A stretch of 64,000 bases of DNA from an uncultured Latescibacterota bacterium (GCA_958295495.1 OY282352.1:4782049-4846048), one strand, 5' to 3'; numbered from the stretch's first letter, positions 16,567-25,049 are shown. Notes: a model not told the origin generated them from the sequence alone. A program made the numbers and translations.

Positions 16567-16671
16567 GTTCATTTCTTCGCTACCGGCTGCCTCCCAAATA
16601 GTTACGGTCGTGCGGCACATCCCCACCTAGCAGCGAATTACACAACTCAGGTCAATAGGTTTCGCATTGAG

Positions 16672-18144
16672 ATGACGAGGAATGAAGAGGCTCTACAGAT
16701 CGCCGGCCAAGTCGAAGCTATGCTGGCTGCTTTGGACCGGCTCTCTCCTTTCAGTCGGCTGCTGGAGTCCGCCGAGATTGATCAGTTGCGTTCGTTGCTG
16801 CGCTGTGCTCATGCCTGTGCCGACAGGCTGGTGGCCGGTAAAGAGGCACAGCGCACTGCGGCCAAATTGGCCGCGCACCACCAGCGTTGTTCCGATGCGC
16901 TCCTCGCGGCAGCCCTCAACGGCGATTGGGGCGGTGGTGCGCCGGATTTACAAGGGCTATTACTCAACCGGCTCCTCGATGGCCAACACCCGTTCTTGCG
17001 CGCTTGCGAAGAGCAATCCCCAGCAGAGGTTCACGCCGCACTGCGCCAGGTTGCGCGGCGCGATTTGAAAAGTGCCGCGGCCTTGGCCCGTCCTCCTTGG
17101 GGGGTATGGCTGCGACTGATCGGCGGCGACGCGGAGCCTTTGGCTCCCATGCCCGAGGATGGGATGGAACCTACAGCAGTTGGTCAACTGAGAGAGCGTT
17201 TTGCCCGCAGCGAGGATTGGGCTGGGTTGGCTGGGGCGCTCGGGTGCTTGATCCACGAGCACGGGCGAGGGGTGCTGCGCCGGTTCCCGGCCTTTCGTTT
17301 GGTCGGCAAGAGGGCCAAGGCCATTTTGGAACCCATCCGCCATTTCGCGGAATTTCCCCTCGACTGGCTGGAGGGCAACCAAGCAAGAGTCCAAGTGCTC
17401 GAGGAAAACACGCGCCATTTCCTCGCCGGTTATCGGGCGCACAACGCGCTGATTTGGGGACCGCGGGGCGGCGGCAAATCGACGCTGATACGGGCCTTGG
17501 TGGGTCAGTTTTTTGATCGCGGCCTGCGCGCCATCGAGATATCCCCGTCTTGCTACCATCTGTTGCCCTCGCTCTTTGCCCTCGTCCGGGGGCGTCGCCA
17601 GCGCTTTGTGGGCGTACTGGACAATGTGTCGCTGAGCCGGGGCGACAACAGCCTGCACCTGCTCTCGCGGGTGCTCGACGGGGGGCTGGAAGCGTGCCCG
17701 GACAACTTGGTCTTCTATGCGACCTCTAATTACAAAGACCTAGTCGATCGGGAGGGCGAGCGCTCGCAAGGGCTAGGCCAAATGCAGCTAGACGACGAGC
17801 GCCCCAACCGAGTCAACCAAGGCATCCAAGCCGAATTCTACGACCCCCAACAACTGCAACGCCTCGATCAGGAACGGGCACTTGACGACCGTTTTGCCCT
17901 CAAGGTTTTCCTCGATCTGCCTAGCCGGCAGCAATATCGCGCCATGGTCATGTCCTATGCGCGCCGGGCGGGGATTGACCTGCCGGAAGAAGATTTATTG
18001 GCCGCTTTCGAGGTTTGGCGCATGCGACACAACCACGATTTAGTCGGAGGCCGGACGGCTCGGGACTTCATCGACGCGTACTTGCCTCAGTACTTGCGCG
18101 GCAAGGAAACGTTAAATCAACCTTCGAGTAGCTCGATCTCGTAA
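16672..18144 (+). CDS. DUF815-family AAA ATPase
   Basis: A 490-residue protein. The first 230 residues are helical and unassigned; the C-terminal half matches the DUF815 ATPase layout: Walker A in NALIWGPRGGGKSTLIRAL (near 260), a Walker B-like strand RFVGVLDNVSL (near 315), then YATSNYKDLVDRE and LDDRFALKVFLDLPSRQQY. The usual acidic pair of the Walker B strand (LDDLSF) reads LDN here, so one acidic residue is missing. The role of DUF815 proteins is not established. The gene is probably monocistronic; its 3' end overlaps the convergent glyoxalase gene by 28 nt. The upstream Shine-Dalgarno is weak. Confidence 0.8.
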   Translation: MTRNEEALQIAGQVEAMLAALDRLSPFSRLLESAEIDQLRSLLRCAHACADRLVAGKEAQRTAAKLAAHHQRCSDALLAAALNGDWGGGAPDLQGLLLNRLLDGQHPFLRACEEQSPAEVHAALRQVARRDLKSAAALARPPWGVWLRLIGGDAEPLAPMPEDGMEPTAVGQLRERFARSEDWAGLAGALGCLIHEHGRGVLRRFPAFRLVGKRAKAILEPIRHFAEFPLDWLEGNQARVQVLEENTRHFLAGYRAHNALIWGPRGGGKSTLIRALVGQFFDRGLRAIEISPSCYHLLPSLFALVRGRRQRFVGVLDNVSLSRGDNSLHLLSRVLDGGLEACPDNLVFYATSNYKDLVDREGERSQGLGQMQLDDERPNRVNQGIQAEFYDPQQLQRLDQERALDDRFALKVFLDLPSRQQYRAMVMSYARRAGIDLPEEDLLAAFEVWRMRHNHDLVGGRTARDFIDAYLPQYLRGKETLNQPSSSSIS

Positions 18145-18494
18145 CCGTCGGGATCGTCGATAAAGGCCATTTTGCGGCCGGTGGGGAAGGTCGTGCGCCA
18201 ATCGCTAGGCCATATTTCGATCCCATTGTTTTCCAAGGTGTCGCAAAAGCCGATTAAGTCGGGAACCGCGATCGCGAGGTGCATGAGATCTTCGGGGACG
18301 GCAAGCTGGTAATCGGCGGAATAGGTCAATTCTAGGGTGTGTTCATTGCCGGGCAGCTCGAGATGAACGATTTGGTTGCCAGCGGGCGATTTGTCGGAGC
18401 GGCTGCGGACCTCAAAGCCAAGGTGAGCGCAATACCACTCAATGGAGCGCTCGAGATCGCCGACGCGGATGCGGGTGTGCAGGAAGCGAGCCAT
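18117..18494 (-). CDS. Lactoylglutathione lyase-like VOC protein
   Basis: A 125-residue vicinal-oxygen-chelate protein of the glyoxalase I type: two beta-alpha-beta-beta-beta modules with the metal ligands visible as H6 (LHTRIRVGD), E near 57 (LELTYSAD), H near 72 (LMHLAIAV) and E near 122 (YEIELLE). RHTMLRVxDLxxS-type glyoxalases share this opening. It probably isomerises the glutathione (or other thiol) hemithioacetal of methylglyoxal. AAGGATG precedes the ATG on the minus strand. It is converging with the DUF815 gene and shares no operon. Confidence 0.87.
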   Translation of the reverse strand: MARFLHTRIRVGDLERSIEWYCAHLGFEVRSRSDKSPAGNQIVHLELPGNEHTLELTYSADYQLAVPEDLMHLAIAVPDLIGFCDTLENNGIEIWPSDWRTTFPTGRKMAFIDDPDGYEIELLEG

Positions 18495-18623
18495 AGAGAC
18501 ATCCTTTCGCAGTTGTATAATATGAAAGAAGGGAAGGGCTGCTGCGCGTGTAGGCAGGCAGTCCCTTGCGCGGGTTGGAACAAGGCGCGTAGATTAAATC
18601 GGTCAGGGGGTAGAAGCGAAAAG

Positions 18624-18709
18624 TGGTGCCGAAGAGAGGACTCGAACCTCCACGGGGTTGCCCCCACATGGTCCTGAACCATGCGCGTCTACCATTTCGC
18701 CACTTCGGC
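18624..18709 (-). tRNA. tRNA-Leu (anticodon CAG)
   Basis: A class II tRNA with a long variable arm. Read on the minus strand it starts GCCGAAGTGGCGAAATGG, has the anticodon loop TTCAGGA in the stem CATGG/CCATG, a variable stem GGGGGCAACCCC and a T-arm around TTCGAGT, and ends in CTTCGGCA with an encoded CCA. Anticodon CAG reads CUG. Confidence 0.95.
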
Positions 18710-18722
18710 AATTGAACAGCAC

Positions 18723-18751
18723 AAATTAAATGCAGGGCTTGTAGCCGTCAA
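18723..18751 (-). promoter_or_regulatory. Candidate promoter of tRNA-Leu
   Basis: On the minus strand TTGACG (18751-18746) is followed after 17 nt by TAATTT (18728-18723). The predicted start lies about 7 nt before the mature tRNA 5' end, which is a sensible place. Confidence 0.6.
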
Positions 18752-18779
18752 GCCCATCCCTTCGTGAAATAGGCGGGTT

Positions 18780-19259
18780 ATGGCCAAAACGGAAAGTGGT
18801 GCCAAGCGCGAGTTAATCGCCGTGCAAAACCGCAAAGCCCGGCACGATTACGAGGTGATGGGCCGCTATGAGACCGGCATTGTCTTGCGCGGTACGGAAG
18901 TCAAGTCGCTGCGCGCCGGGCGCGCCAACCTCAAGGACAGCTTCGCCTTAGTTGAACGAGGCGAAATTTTTCTGCACAATGTCCACATTGCCCAGTACGA
19001 GCGCGGCAGCAATTTCAACCACGACCCGGAGCGCGTGCGCAAATTGCTCTTGCACCGCAGTGAAATCCGCAGGCTGACGGGGAGGACGCAACAACAGGGT
19101 CTTACTTTGGTGCCGCTGAAGATCTACTTCAAGCGCGGCAGGGCCAAGGTGGAGTTGGCACTGGTCCGCGGCAAGAAGCAGTTCGACAAGCGCCAGGCTT
19201 TGGCCCAACGCCAAGCCGACCGCGACGTCGACCGGGCCCTCAAGGAGCGACACCGGTGA
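18780..19259 (+). CDS. smpB: SsrA-binding protein SmpB
   Basis: A 159-residue protein with the full SmpB pattern: NRKARHDYEVMGRYETGIVL, GTEVKSLRAGRANLKDSFA, a HNVHIAQYERGSNFNHDPER stretch, RKLLLHRSEI and a basic C-terminal tail (FDKRQALAQRQADRDVDRAL) that enters the empty decoding channel. It delivers tmRNA to ribosomes stalled without a stop codon. I see no tmRNA gene in the window. The gene overlaps the DnaC-like ATPase that follows by 4 nt, so the two are translationally coupled. Confidence 0.96.
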   Translation: MAKTESGAKRELIAVQNRKARHDYEVMGRYETGIVLRGTEVKSLRAGRANLKDSFALVERGEIFLHNVHIAQYERGSNFNHDPERVRKLLLHRSEIRRLTGRTQQQGLTLVPLKIYFKRGRAKVELALVRGKKQFDKRQALAQRQADRDVDRALKERHR

Positions 19260-20083
19260 GTTTGCCCGCGTCCAACCGGGAAGCAACGCGCTGTTCTAGG
19301 TGCGGCGGTGGAGGCCTGTACTACGACCCCATAGTCGCGGTGGGTCGCTATGGTACGCTTCGGCTTTGCGAGTGCGTTGAGTGCCGCTGTGGGGGGAGGG
19401 CACCCTACCAGTACTGGGACGACGATTCGCGCAACCAGTGGTGCTCCTGCTGTCCCTATCGCCGCAAAATGACGGAAACCAACCGCCTGTTTCGCCGGGC
19501 CGATGTACCCGAGCGCTACAAGTGGAAGTTCGTCGATGACTTCCGAATGGCGGCACCAGACGGGACGCTCATCGACCTAGCGGCCACGGTCTATCTCCGC
19601 ATTCACCAAGACCTAATCAATGCAGCGGAAGAGCCTAAGCGCGGCTATCTTCTCCACGGAAATCCCGGCACGGGCAAGACCTTGATGGGCTGTATCGCAC
19701 TCAACGAGCTCATGTTGCGCTGGACCAAACCGGGCCGCTTTCTCAGTCTGTCGCGCACGTACTTTCAGAAGTTGCGCGATACCTATTCAGCCGACAGCGA
19801 ACGCTATGGCCACACTTGGTCAATTCTCGAAGAGTTGTGCAATATGCCCTATCTCGTCCTAGACGACTTCGGCATCCAGCGGGGGACCGAGTGGGAAATA
19901 GAAATGCTCTACGACCTCGTAGATGCTCGCTACGGCGACCAGCGGTTCACGGTCGTGACCACCAATCAGCCCCTCGACGAACTCAAGGGCCTCGCCAAGG
20001 GCCGCATCTACTCGCGCCTAGTGGAGATGTGCCAACTCATCCCCATGGACGGCCCTGATTATCGGATGCACCTCAATGCGTGA
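19256..20083 (+). CDS. DnaC/IstB-like ATPase with N-terminal zinc-binding region
   Basis: A 275-residue protein. The first 75 residues are cysteine-rich (CSRCGGGG, CECVECRCGG, CSCCPYRR), enough for one or two zinc sites. The ATPase part has Walker A GNPGTGKT (near 140), Walker B YLVLDDFG (near 200) and a sensor-like VVTTNQP, as in DnaC and DnaI helicase loaders. The GTG at 19256 overlaps the smpB stop and has AAGGAG 8 nt before it. Its own stop overlaps the rph start. It could load the replicative helicase, but its place between smpB and rph gives no support for that; IS21-type IstB is less likely since no transposase is near. Confidence 0.75.
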   Translation: MSLPASNREATRCSRCGGGGLYYDPIVAVGRYGTLRLCECVECRCGGRAPYQYWDDDSRNQWCSCCPYRRKMTETNRLFRRADVPERYKWKFVDDFRMAAPDGTLIDLAATVYLRIHQDLINAAEEPKRGYLLHGNPGTGKTLMGCIALNELMLRWTKPGRFLSLSRTYFQKLRDTYSADSERYGHTWSILEELCNMPYLVLDDFGIQRGTEWEIEMLYDLVDARYGDQRFTVVTTNQPLDELKGLAKGRIYSRLVEMCQLIPMDGPDYRMHLNA

Positions 20084-20789
20084 GACAAGCTCGGAGCGCA
20101 GCGATGGACGCCGGCCTGCTCAATTGCGGCCGGTGCAGATTTCCCCAAAATACCTGAAAACGGCGGCTGGGTCGGCCCTGATCGAAATGGGCGATACAAA
20201 AGTGCTCTGCACGGTATCGCCCGTTGATGGGGTACCGCCCTTTCTGGTGGGGACCGGCAAGGGGTGGCTGACCGCGGAGTACAGCATGCTGCCTGGGTCC
20301 TCCACGCGCCGGGTAGCTCGTGAATCCAATAGCCGGGCACGGGAAATTCAGCGTCTGATCGGTCGCTCGCTGCGAACGGTAGTGAATTTGGAGCAAATAG
20401 GCGAGCGGACGCTGTATGTCGATTGCGATGTCATACAGGCGGATGGCGGAACGCGCACAGCATCAATAACAGGGGCTTATGTAGCTTTGGTAGAGGCGTT
20501 GCAAACACTGCCGGGCGAAGTGCTCGTGGATCAGGTCGCCGCCGTTAGCGTCGGGATAGTAGGGGACCAGTGCCTATTGGACCTGTGCTATGAGGAAGAT
20601 AGCCGCGCCGACACCGATATGAACGTCGTTATGACTGGCTCGGGGGGGATCGTCGAAGTCCAAGGCACGGCCGAGGGGCGTCCCTTTACCCGCGCTCAGG
20701 CCATTGAGTTACTCGACTTGGCGGCTGAGGGCATAGAGCGCCTACTAGCCGTGCAACAGTCTGTTTTAAGCGCACTTACAGAGGCTTAG
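20076..20789 (+). CDS. rph: Ribonuclease PH
   Basis: A 237-residue protein with the phosphorolytic exonuclease pattern: RSDGRRPAQLRPVQI, GDTKVLCTVSP, a GWLTAEYSMLPGSSTRR motif and the phosphate-binding region RTASITGAYVAL, followed by DLCYEEDSRADTDMNVVMT with the metal-binding aspartates. It trims tRNA 3' ends with phosphate as co-substrate. The ATG at 20076 lies inside the end of the previous gene (8-nt overlap). rph is often next to rdgB; that gene is not here. Confidence 0.96.
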   Translation: MRETSSERSDGRRPAQLRPVQISPKYLKTAAGSALIEMGDTKVLCTVSPVDGVPPFLVGTGKGWLTAEYSMLPGSSTRRVARESNSRAREIQRLIGRSLRTVVNLEQIGERTLYVDCDVIQADGGTRTASITGAYVALVEALQTLPGEVLVDQVAAVSVGIVGDQCLLDLCYEEDSRADTDMNVVMTGSGGIVEVQGTAEGRPFTRAQAIELLDLAAEGIERLLAVQQSVLSALTEA

Positions 20790-20807
20790 GGGCTTGGAGA
20801 AATTGCT

Positions 20808-20836
20808 TGACAGGTTTTGTGGCCCCGGCTAAGTTA
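20808..20836 (+). promoter_or_regulatory. Candidate promoter of the sigma factor gene
   Basis: TTGACA at 20808-20813, 17 nt, TAAGTT at 20831-20836. It stands about 70 nt before the ATG at 20907. Confidence 0.5.
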
Positions 20837-20906
20837 TACACCTCTTTAGTTTGAAGCATGTGTAGCTTTCCTTTTCCTCCCCACTCTAAACGAAGAGGAT
20901 GGTTCC

Positions 20907-21767
20907 ATGGCAGGGATGACTAAAGCACCATTTTGGGATATGGAAGATTGCCTCGGGAGCTATCTGGCCGAAATCGCTCATTCCAAGCCTCTCTCCCCGG
21001 CCGACGAGGTCGATCTAGCGCGGAAGATCAAGCAAGGAGATGAGGGCGCACGCAATAAATTAGTCGAAGCGAATTTGCGCTTTGTGGTCAGCGTAGCAAA
21101 GGAGTACCAAAATCGCGGCGTCCCTCTCGCCGATTTGGTCAGTGCTGGGAACATGGGGTTGATCACGGCCGCCGAGCGCTTTGACGAAGACAAGGGATTC
21201 AAATTCATCTCCTATGCAGTTTGGTGGATCCGCCAGGCCATCCTACAGACGCTGGCCGAGCAATCGCGCACGGTTCGCCTGCCGCTGAACAAGATCGGCT
21301 TGCTCTACAAGATATCCAAGGCGTCCCGCATCCTGCAGCAAGAGCGCCCCGACGATCCCCACCCGGAAGCTATTGCCGAGCAACTCGATGTTCCGGTTGA
21401 AGAGGTCAAAGAGACCTTGCTATGCGGTCGTTCGATGCGGTCGCTCGACGCGGCCTTTCTCGGCGAAGAAGACCACAGCCTGCTCGACGTGCTGCCAGAC
21501 GAACGCCAAGAGTCCCCTGAAAACCAAGTGATGCGCGGCTGTCTGCGCGGACAGATCGACTCGGCACTGAGTCGGCTCATCGGGCGCGAGGCCGAAATTC
21601 TCCGCCTCTATTTTGGGTTGAACGGAGAAGAGCCTATGACTTTGGACCAGATCGGTATGCGCTTTGGGCTGACGCGCGAGCGAGTCCGGCAAATCAAGGA
21701 GAAAGCGCTGCACCGCTTGCGGCACCCCAGTCGCTGCGATCATCTGCGCACCTACAGCCGCGCTTGA
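20907..21767 (+). CDS. RNA polymerase sigma factor, short primary-type (RpoD/SigA-like)
   Basis: A 286-residue sigma-70 protein. Region 1.2 opens with DCLGSYLAEIAHSKPLSPADE; region 2 is complete (NLRFVVSVAKEYQNRGVPLADLV to FKFISYAVWWIRQAILQTLAEQ); region 3 follows, and region 4 has the helix-turn-helix TLDQIGMRFGLTRERVRQIK. Region 1.1 and the long non-conserved insert of proteobacterial RpoD are absent, giving the size and layout known for the primary sigma factor of Bacteroidetes and relatives. It could be the housekeeping sigma or a group 2 paralogue; the window cannot decide. It is transcribed alone or with the 51-residue protein. Confidence 0.9.
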   Translation: MAGMTKAPFWDMEDCLGSYLAEIAHSKPLSPADEVDLARKIKQGDEGARNKLVEANLRFVVSVAKEYQNRGVPLADLVSAGNMGLITAAERFDEDKGFKFISYAVWWIRQAILQTLAEQSRTVRLPLNKIGLLYKISKASRILQQERPDDPHPEAIAEQLDVPVEEVKETLLCGRSMRSLDAAFLGEEDHSLLDVLPDERQESPENQVMRGCLRGQIDSALSRLIGREAEILRLYFGLNGEEPMTLDQIGMRFGLTRERVRQIKEKALHRLRHPSRCDHLRTYSRA

Positions 21768-21818
21768 AGACGCCCCCCAACAGGCTCCCCTGCTCCCCAA
21801 AAGTCGCAGGAGTACGCC

Positions 21819-21974
21819 ATGCCAGAAGATGCGGTTGAGGAGGATCTGCTGAATTCCATAGACGAAGTCGACGATCAGATCAAAAATTTTCGCCAGCGGG
21901 TGCGGGCCGTTTTGGACGCTGCCCAAGCCGAGGGAACGCGGCGCAACGAAAAGGAAGGGAGTGCGAGGAGATAA
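21819..21974 (+). CDS. Small acidic/charged protein, 51 residues, unknown
   Basis: ATG at 21819 preceded by AGGAG at 21808-21812. The product (start MPEDAVEEDLLNSIDEVDDQ) is strongly charged, predicted to be almost entirely helical with heptad-like spacing in the middle, and turns from acidic to basic towards the end (GTRRNEKEGSARR). No domain is recognised. It sits 51 nt behind the sigma factor gene and in front of a good terminator, so it is probably the last gene of that transcript. An anti-sigma or sigma-binding role is possible but not shown. Confidence 0.55.
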   Translation: MPEDAVEEDLLNSIDEVDDQIKNFRQRVRAVLDAAQAEGTRRNEKEGSARR

Positions 21975-21992
21975 GCGGCGCGTGGATTTACC

Positions 21993-22026
21993 AAAGAGGG
22001 GATGGCTTGGCTGTCCCCTCTTTTAA
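21993..22026 (+). terminator. Rho-independent terminator after the sigma factor unit
   Basis: A perfect 10-bp stem (AAAGAGGGGA at 21993 with TCCCCTCTTT at 22014), 11-nt loop, then TTAATTTA. The reverse strand also ends in a short U run, but no gene converges here. Confidence 0.8.
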
Positions 22027-22057
22027 TTTATCTGCAACCATAATGGAGAGAACCAAA

Positions 22058-22894
22058 ATGGACAAATGGGCAACAGGCATATTTACCTCTATTGACGAGG
22101 GCTTAGGGGCCGGATTGGATTCGGCGAAGGAGTTAGGGGTTTCCACCGTGCATCTGCACGCCCCGGGCCGCGATTTTCGCACCGCAGAAAAAACCGCGGA
22201 AATCAAGGACCAGTTCGCCGCGGCTGGGATCGAAATCAGCGTGGTTTTCGCCGGTTTTCCCGACGAAGATTACACCACGCCGGAAATCACCCAGCAAACG
22301 GTCGGGCTGGTGCCTTTAGATCGCCGGGAGCGCCGGCTCGAAGAGACCTTAGCCATCGCGGACTTTGCCGCGGCGCTAGGAGTAGATGCTGTCGGCATGC
22401 ACTTGGGCTTCGTGCCAGAGGGGCCAGCGGATCCGGATTTTGCCGCGGTCGTCGAAGTTGTGCGCACGGTGTGCGATCACTGTCGGGGGCACGGCCAGTA
22501 TTTTCACCTAGAAACCGGTCAGGAGACCGCCGCCGAACTACTCGCCTTTATCGAAGCCGTTGACCGCGAAAACCTCGCGGTCAATTTCGACCCGGCCAAT
22601 ATGATACTCTATCAAGCCGGCCCGCCGCTAGAGGCATTGGATCGGGTGGGGCGCTTTGTCCGCAGCGTCCACTGCAAAGACGCCGCAATTGAGCGCCGCC
22701 CGGGTCAGCCGTGGTACGAGGATGCGCCGCTTGGCCAAGGCGACGTCGGCATCAGGGCATTTCTCTTGAAGCTGCGCGATCTGGGGTACGAGGGACCGCT
22801 GACCATTGAGCGAGAATACGCCCCGGACCAAGTCGGGGATATCCGCGCGGCTCTGCAGCTACTCACTGACCTACGCCGAGAGATTTTGGGTTGA
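22058..22894 (+). CDS. Sugar phosphate isomerase/epimerase-like TIM-barrel protein
   Basis: A 278-residue protein of the xylose isomerase-like TIM-barrel superfamily (AP endonuclease 2 fold). Visible elements are AKELGVSTVHLHAPG, a VDAVGMHLGFVPEG strand, YFHLETGQETAAELL, NLAVNFDPANMILY and VRSVHCKDAAIE, with H, E, D and H metal ligands in the usual places. The ATG at 22058 has GGAGAG at ideal distance; the ORF continues upstream only through the terminator. The substrate is unknown. It forms a tight array with the phosphatase and the YihY gene that follow. Confidence 0.85.
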   Translation: MDKWATGIFTSIDEGLGAGLDSAKELGVSTVHLHAPGRDFRTAEKTAEIKDQFAAAGIEISVVFAGFPDEDYTTPEITQQTVGLVPLDRRERRLEETLAIADFAAALGVDAVGMHLGFVPEGPADPDFAAVVEVVRTVCDHCRGHGQYFHLETGQETAAELLAFIEAVDRENLAVNFDPANMILYQAGPPLEALDRVGRFVRSVHCKDAAIERRPGQPWYEDAPLGQGDVGIRAFLLKLRDLGYEGPLTIEREYAPDQVGDIRAALQLLTDLRREILG

Positions 22895-23667
22895 GTGCAT
22901 CGCTGCAGAGCTATTTGGATTTTGCAGTAGATGCGGCTTGGCAAGCGGGCAAGATCACCTTGCGCTACTTCCAGTCGGGCATCCACGCCGAGTGGAAGGA
23001 AGACCTATCGCCGGTGACCGTCGCTGACCGCGAAGCCGAGGCCAAGATACGGGACTTGTTGGCCCAAGCCTATCCCGACGACGGGATTGTCGGCGAGGAA
23101 TTTGGCCAAGTTGAGGGAAGCTCCGGTGCGCGCTGGATTATCGACCCCATAGATGGTACGAAATCCTTTGTCCAAGGGGTGCCACTCTACGGGGTGCTCA
23201 TCGCGCGGGAAGGGCCGGATGGGGTTGACGTAGGCTGTTGCTACATACCGGCCCTCGACGAGATGGTGTGGGCCGCTAAAGGCGAGGGCTGTTGGTGGAA
23301 TGGTAGGCGAGCTGCGGTGTCCTCGGTAGCCGAGTTAGGCCAAGCCTGTATCTGTTATACGTCGTGGCCGAGCTTTGCCGAACAGGGCCGCGAACAGGAG
23401 TGGCAGCAGCTAGTCACCGGCACTCGGCTGCGCCGGGGGTGGGGCGATTGTTACGGCCACATACTCGTGGCCACCGGTCGGGCCGAGGCCAGCTTTGACC
23501 CCATTATGAACCCGTGGGATTGCGGACCATTGCTGCCAATTCTACAGGAAGCTGGAGGCACCTTTACCGATTGGCAGGGCGTGCCGACGATATACGGCAA
23601 AGACGCTTTCTCTTCCAATGGGCATCTCTTTGAGTCCATCATGGGACATCTGGGTCGGCCGCAGTGA
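22891..23667 (+). CDS. Inositol-monophosphatase-family phosphatase (histidinol-phosphatase-like)
   Basis: A 258-residue protein with all metal-binding motifs of the FIG superfamily: GEEFG near 65, WIIDPIDGTKSF near 85-96 and WDCGPLLPILQEAGG near 210. The family dephosphorylates inositol monophosphate, histidinol phosphate or PAP. The GDCYGHILVATGRAE stretch and length resemble HisN-type histidinol phosphatases, but no his genes are near, so the substrate stays open. The TTG start overlaps the previous stop, and the stop overlaps the GTG of the next gene. Confidence 0.87.
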   Translation: MSASLQSYLDFAVDAAWQAGKITLRYFQSGIHAEWKEDLSPVTVADREAEAKIRDLLAQAYPDDGIVGEEFGQVEGSSGARWIIDPIDGTKSFVQGVPLYGVLIAREGPDGVDVGCCYIPALDEMVWAAKGEGCWWNGRRAAVSSVAELGQACICYTSWPSFAEQGREQEWQQLVTGTRLRRGWGDCYGHILVATGRAEASFDPIMNPWDCGPLLPILQEAGGTFTDWQGVPTIYGKDAFSSNGHLFESIMGHLGRPQ

Positions 23668-24524
23668 TAGACGCGCTTAGGGGTCGAATCGCCTTCTGTT
23701 TGGCGGTCGGCCGCGATGCTGTGGTGGCAACGTACCGCCACGATTGCACGACCGCGGCCTCAGCCATGGCCTTTGACTTTGTATTTACCATTTTCCCGGG
23801 CACTCTCTTTCTGACGGCCCTATTGGGGATCTTAGGCATATCGCCTGAAGATTTCGTCCAAGCCCTCGAAACTTTGGGCATTGTCGTCCCCGTCCCACTG
23901 CTGGAGGCCATCGAAGAGAATATCAACTTTCTCTCGTCGCAGAGTTTGTTCGTCATCGGGTTCTTGGGCGTCATCTGGCCGGCGTCGGCCAGCATGTCCA
24001 CTACGACGATGGCGCTCAACCGAGCCTACGGCGTGCAAGAGCATCGGTCCTTCTACAAGCGGCGCATTCTCTCACTCGCCCTAATCGTGGTCTTGGGGAT
24101 TTCTTTCGTCTTTTTCTTTAACCTCATTGTATTCGGAGAACATGTCGAGAGTTGGTTAAGGGGCTATTGGACTTCCTCACACTTTTCTCCGTTGGTGGCC
24201 TTGTTGCGGCGTGCGGTGGTCGTGATCGGCATGGTCGCCACGGCCGGGGGCATTTACTACGTCATGCCCGCCGTGCGGCTGCGTTGGTTGGACGTGCTGC
24301 CAGGTAGTGTGGTGTCTTCTGGACTGGTCGGGGGCATTGCCTCTGCCTTGGATTACATCGAGCGGTTCAGCTATTACAATATCATCTATGGCGTGCTCGG
24401 GACCGCCATCATTTTCTTATTGTCCGCGTATTTGCTGGCTTTTACTCTGTTGTTGGGCGGCGAGTTGAACGCGGTGCTCTATCGCCGCCGCCATCCATTT
24501 GACGCGCACCCGACAGATTATTAG
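23664..24524 (+). CDS. YihY/BrkB-family membrane protein
   Basis: A 286-residue protein of the YihY family (once misnamed ribonuclease BN), with about six membrane helices: one near 35-55 (AMAFDFVFTIFPGTLFLTAL), one near 90-110, then LIVVLGISFVFFFNLIVFG and further segments. The YYVMPAVRLRWLDVLPGSVV and the FSYYNIIYGVLGTAIIFLL stretches are family hallmarks. Its function is unknown; transport is suspected. GTG start at 23664 overlaps the phosphatase stop. Confidence 0.87.
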   Translation: MIDALRGRIAFCLAVGRDAVVATYRHDCTTAASAMAFDFVFTIFPGTLFLTALLGILGISPEDFVQALETLGIVVPVPLLEAIEENINFLSSQSLFVIGFLGVIWPASASMSTTTMALNRAYGVQEHRSFYKRRILSLALIVVLGISFVFFFNLIVFGEHVESWLRGYWTSSHFSPLVALLRRAVVVIGMVATAGGIYYVMPAVRLRWLDVLPGSVVSSGLVGGIASALDYIERFSYYNIIYGVLGTAIIFLLSAYLLAFTLLLGGELNAVLYRRRHPFDAHPTDY

Positions 24525-24567
24525 GTTGGGCTTGTAGCGGCAATGTCTTTGGGAAATGGAGGAACCA

Positions 24568-25023
24568 ATGCACAAAAATTTGATCCTATTCGCGCTCGTC
24601 AGCGGGCTTTTGGCCTGCGGAGGCGGCAAAAAAGACGAGCTGACCCCTTATATCCAGACCTTGCAGGGCTTGGAACACCATAACCAACAGCTAATACGCT
24701 ATCAGGTGTACCTAACGACCGAGGGCATGACCAATCAGGCCCACGACGTCGAGGAAGTCATGCAGACCTTGCTCGACGAGTTGGAGAAGGTCGAGCTCGA
24801 AGACAAGCGCCTCCGGGCTTTGCACAACGCCATGAAGCGGGCCTTGAAGGCGGCGATGCGCAAGCTGGTCGAGCCAGACTTTGCGACGTTTGTGCCCAAC
24901 GCCCAAAAGGGTATTTCGGTCATCGAAAGAGAATTTACCAAGATATATGGCAACCTAGAGCTTTTGTGGGAGAAGGCCGGCAAGACCGAACCGTTCCCGC
25001 TCAAGTGGGAAGCCGCAAACTAG
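24568..25023 (+). CDS. Helical lipoprotein, unknown function
   Basis: A 151-residue protein with a clear lipoprotein signal (MHKNLILFALVSGLLAC, lipobox LLAC) followed by GGGKK. The mature part is predicted to be all helix, with TLQGLEHHNQQLIRYQ and HDVEEVMQTLLDELEKVELE as the longest stretches. I recognise no family. The ATG at 24568 has GGAGGA 4-5 nt before it, while the ORF opens 12 nt earlier. A strong terminator follows, so it is probably its own or the last cistron of the upstream array. Confidence 0.75.
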   Translation: MHKNLILFALVSGLLACGGGKKDELTPYIQTLQGLEHHNQQLIRYQVYLTTEGMTNQAHDVEEVMQTLLDELEKVELEDKRLRALHNAMKRALKAAMRKLVEPDFATFVPNAQKGISVIEREFTKIYGNLELLWEKAGKTEPFPLKWEAAN

Positions 25024-25049
25024 TCGAGTCTGCCGCCCGCTGATTGCGT

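Noticed and set aside
19256..20083. IstB of an IS21-type element
   Set aside because: No istA, no terminal repeats, and the gene overlaps smpB and rph.
18710..20906. tmRNA gene near smpB
   Set aside because: I looked for an alanine-tRNA-like end and tag reading frame around smpB and in the rph-sigma gap and found none.
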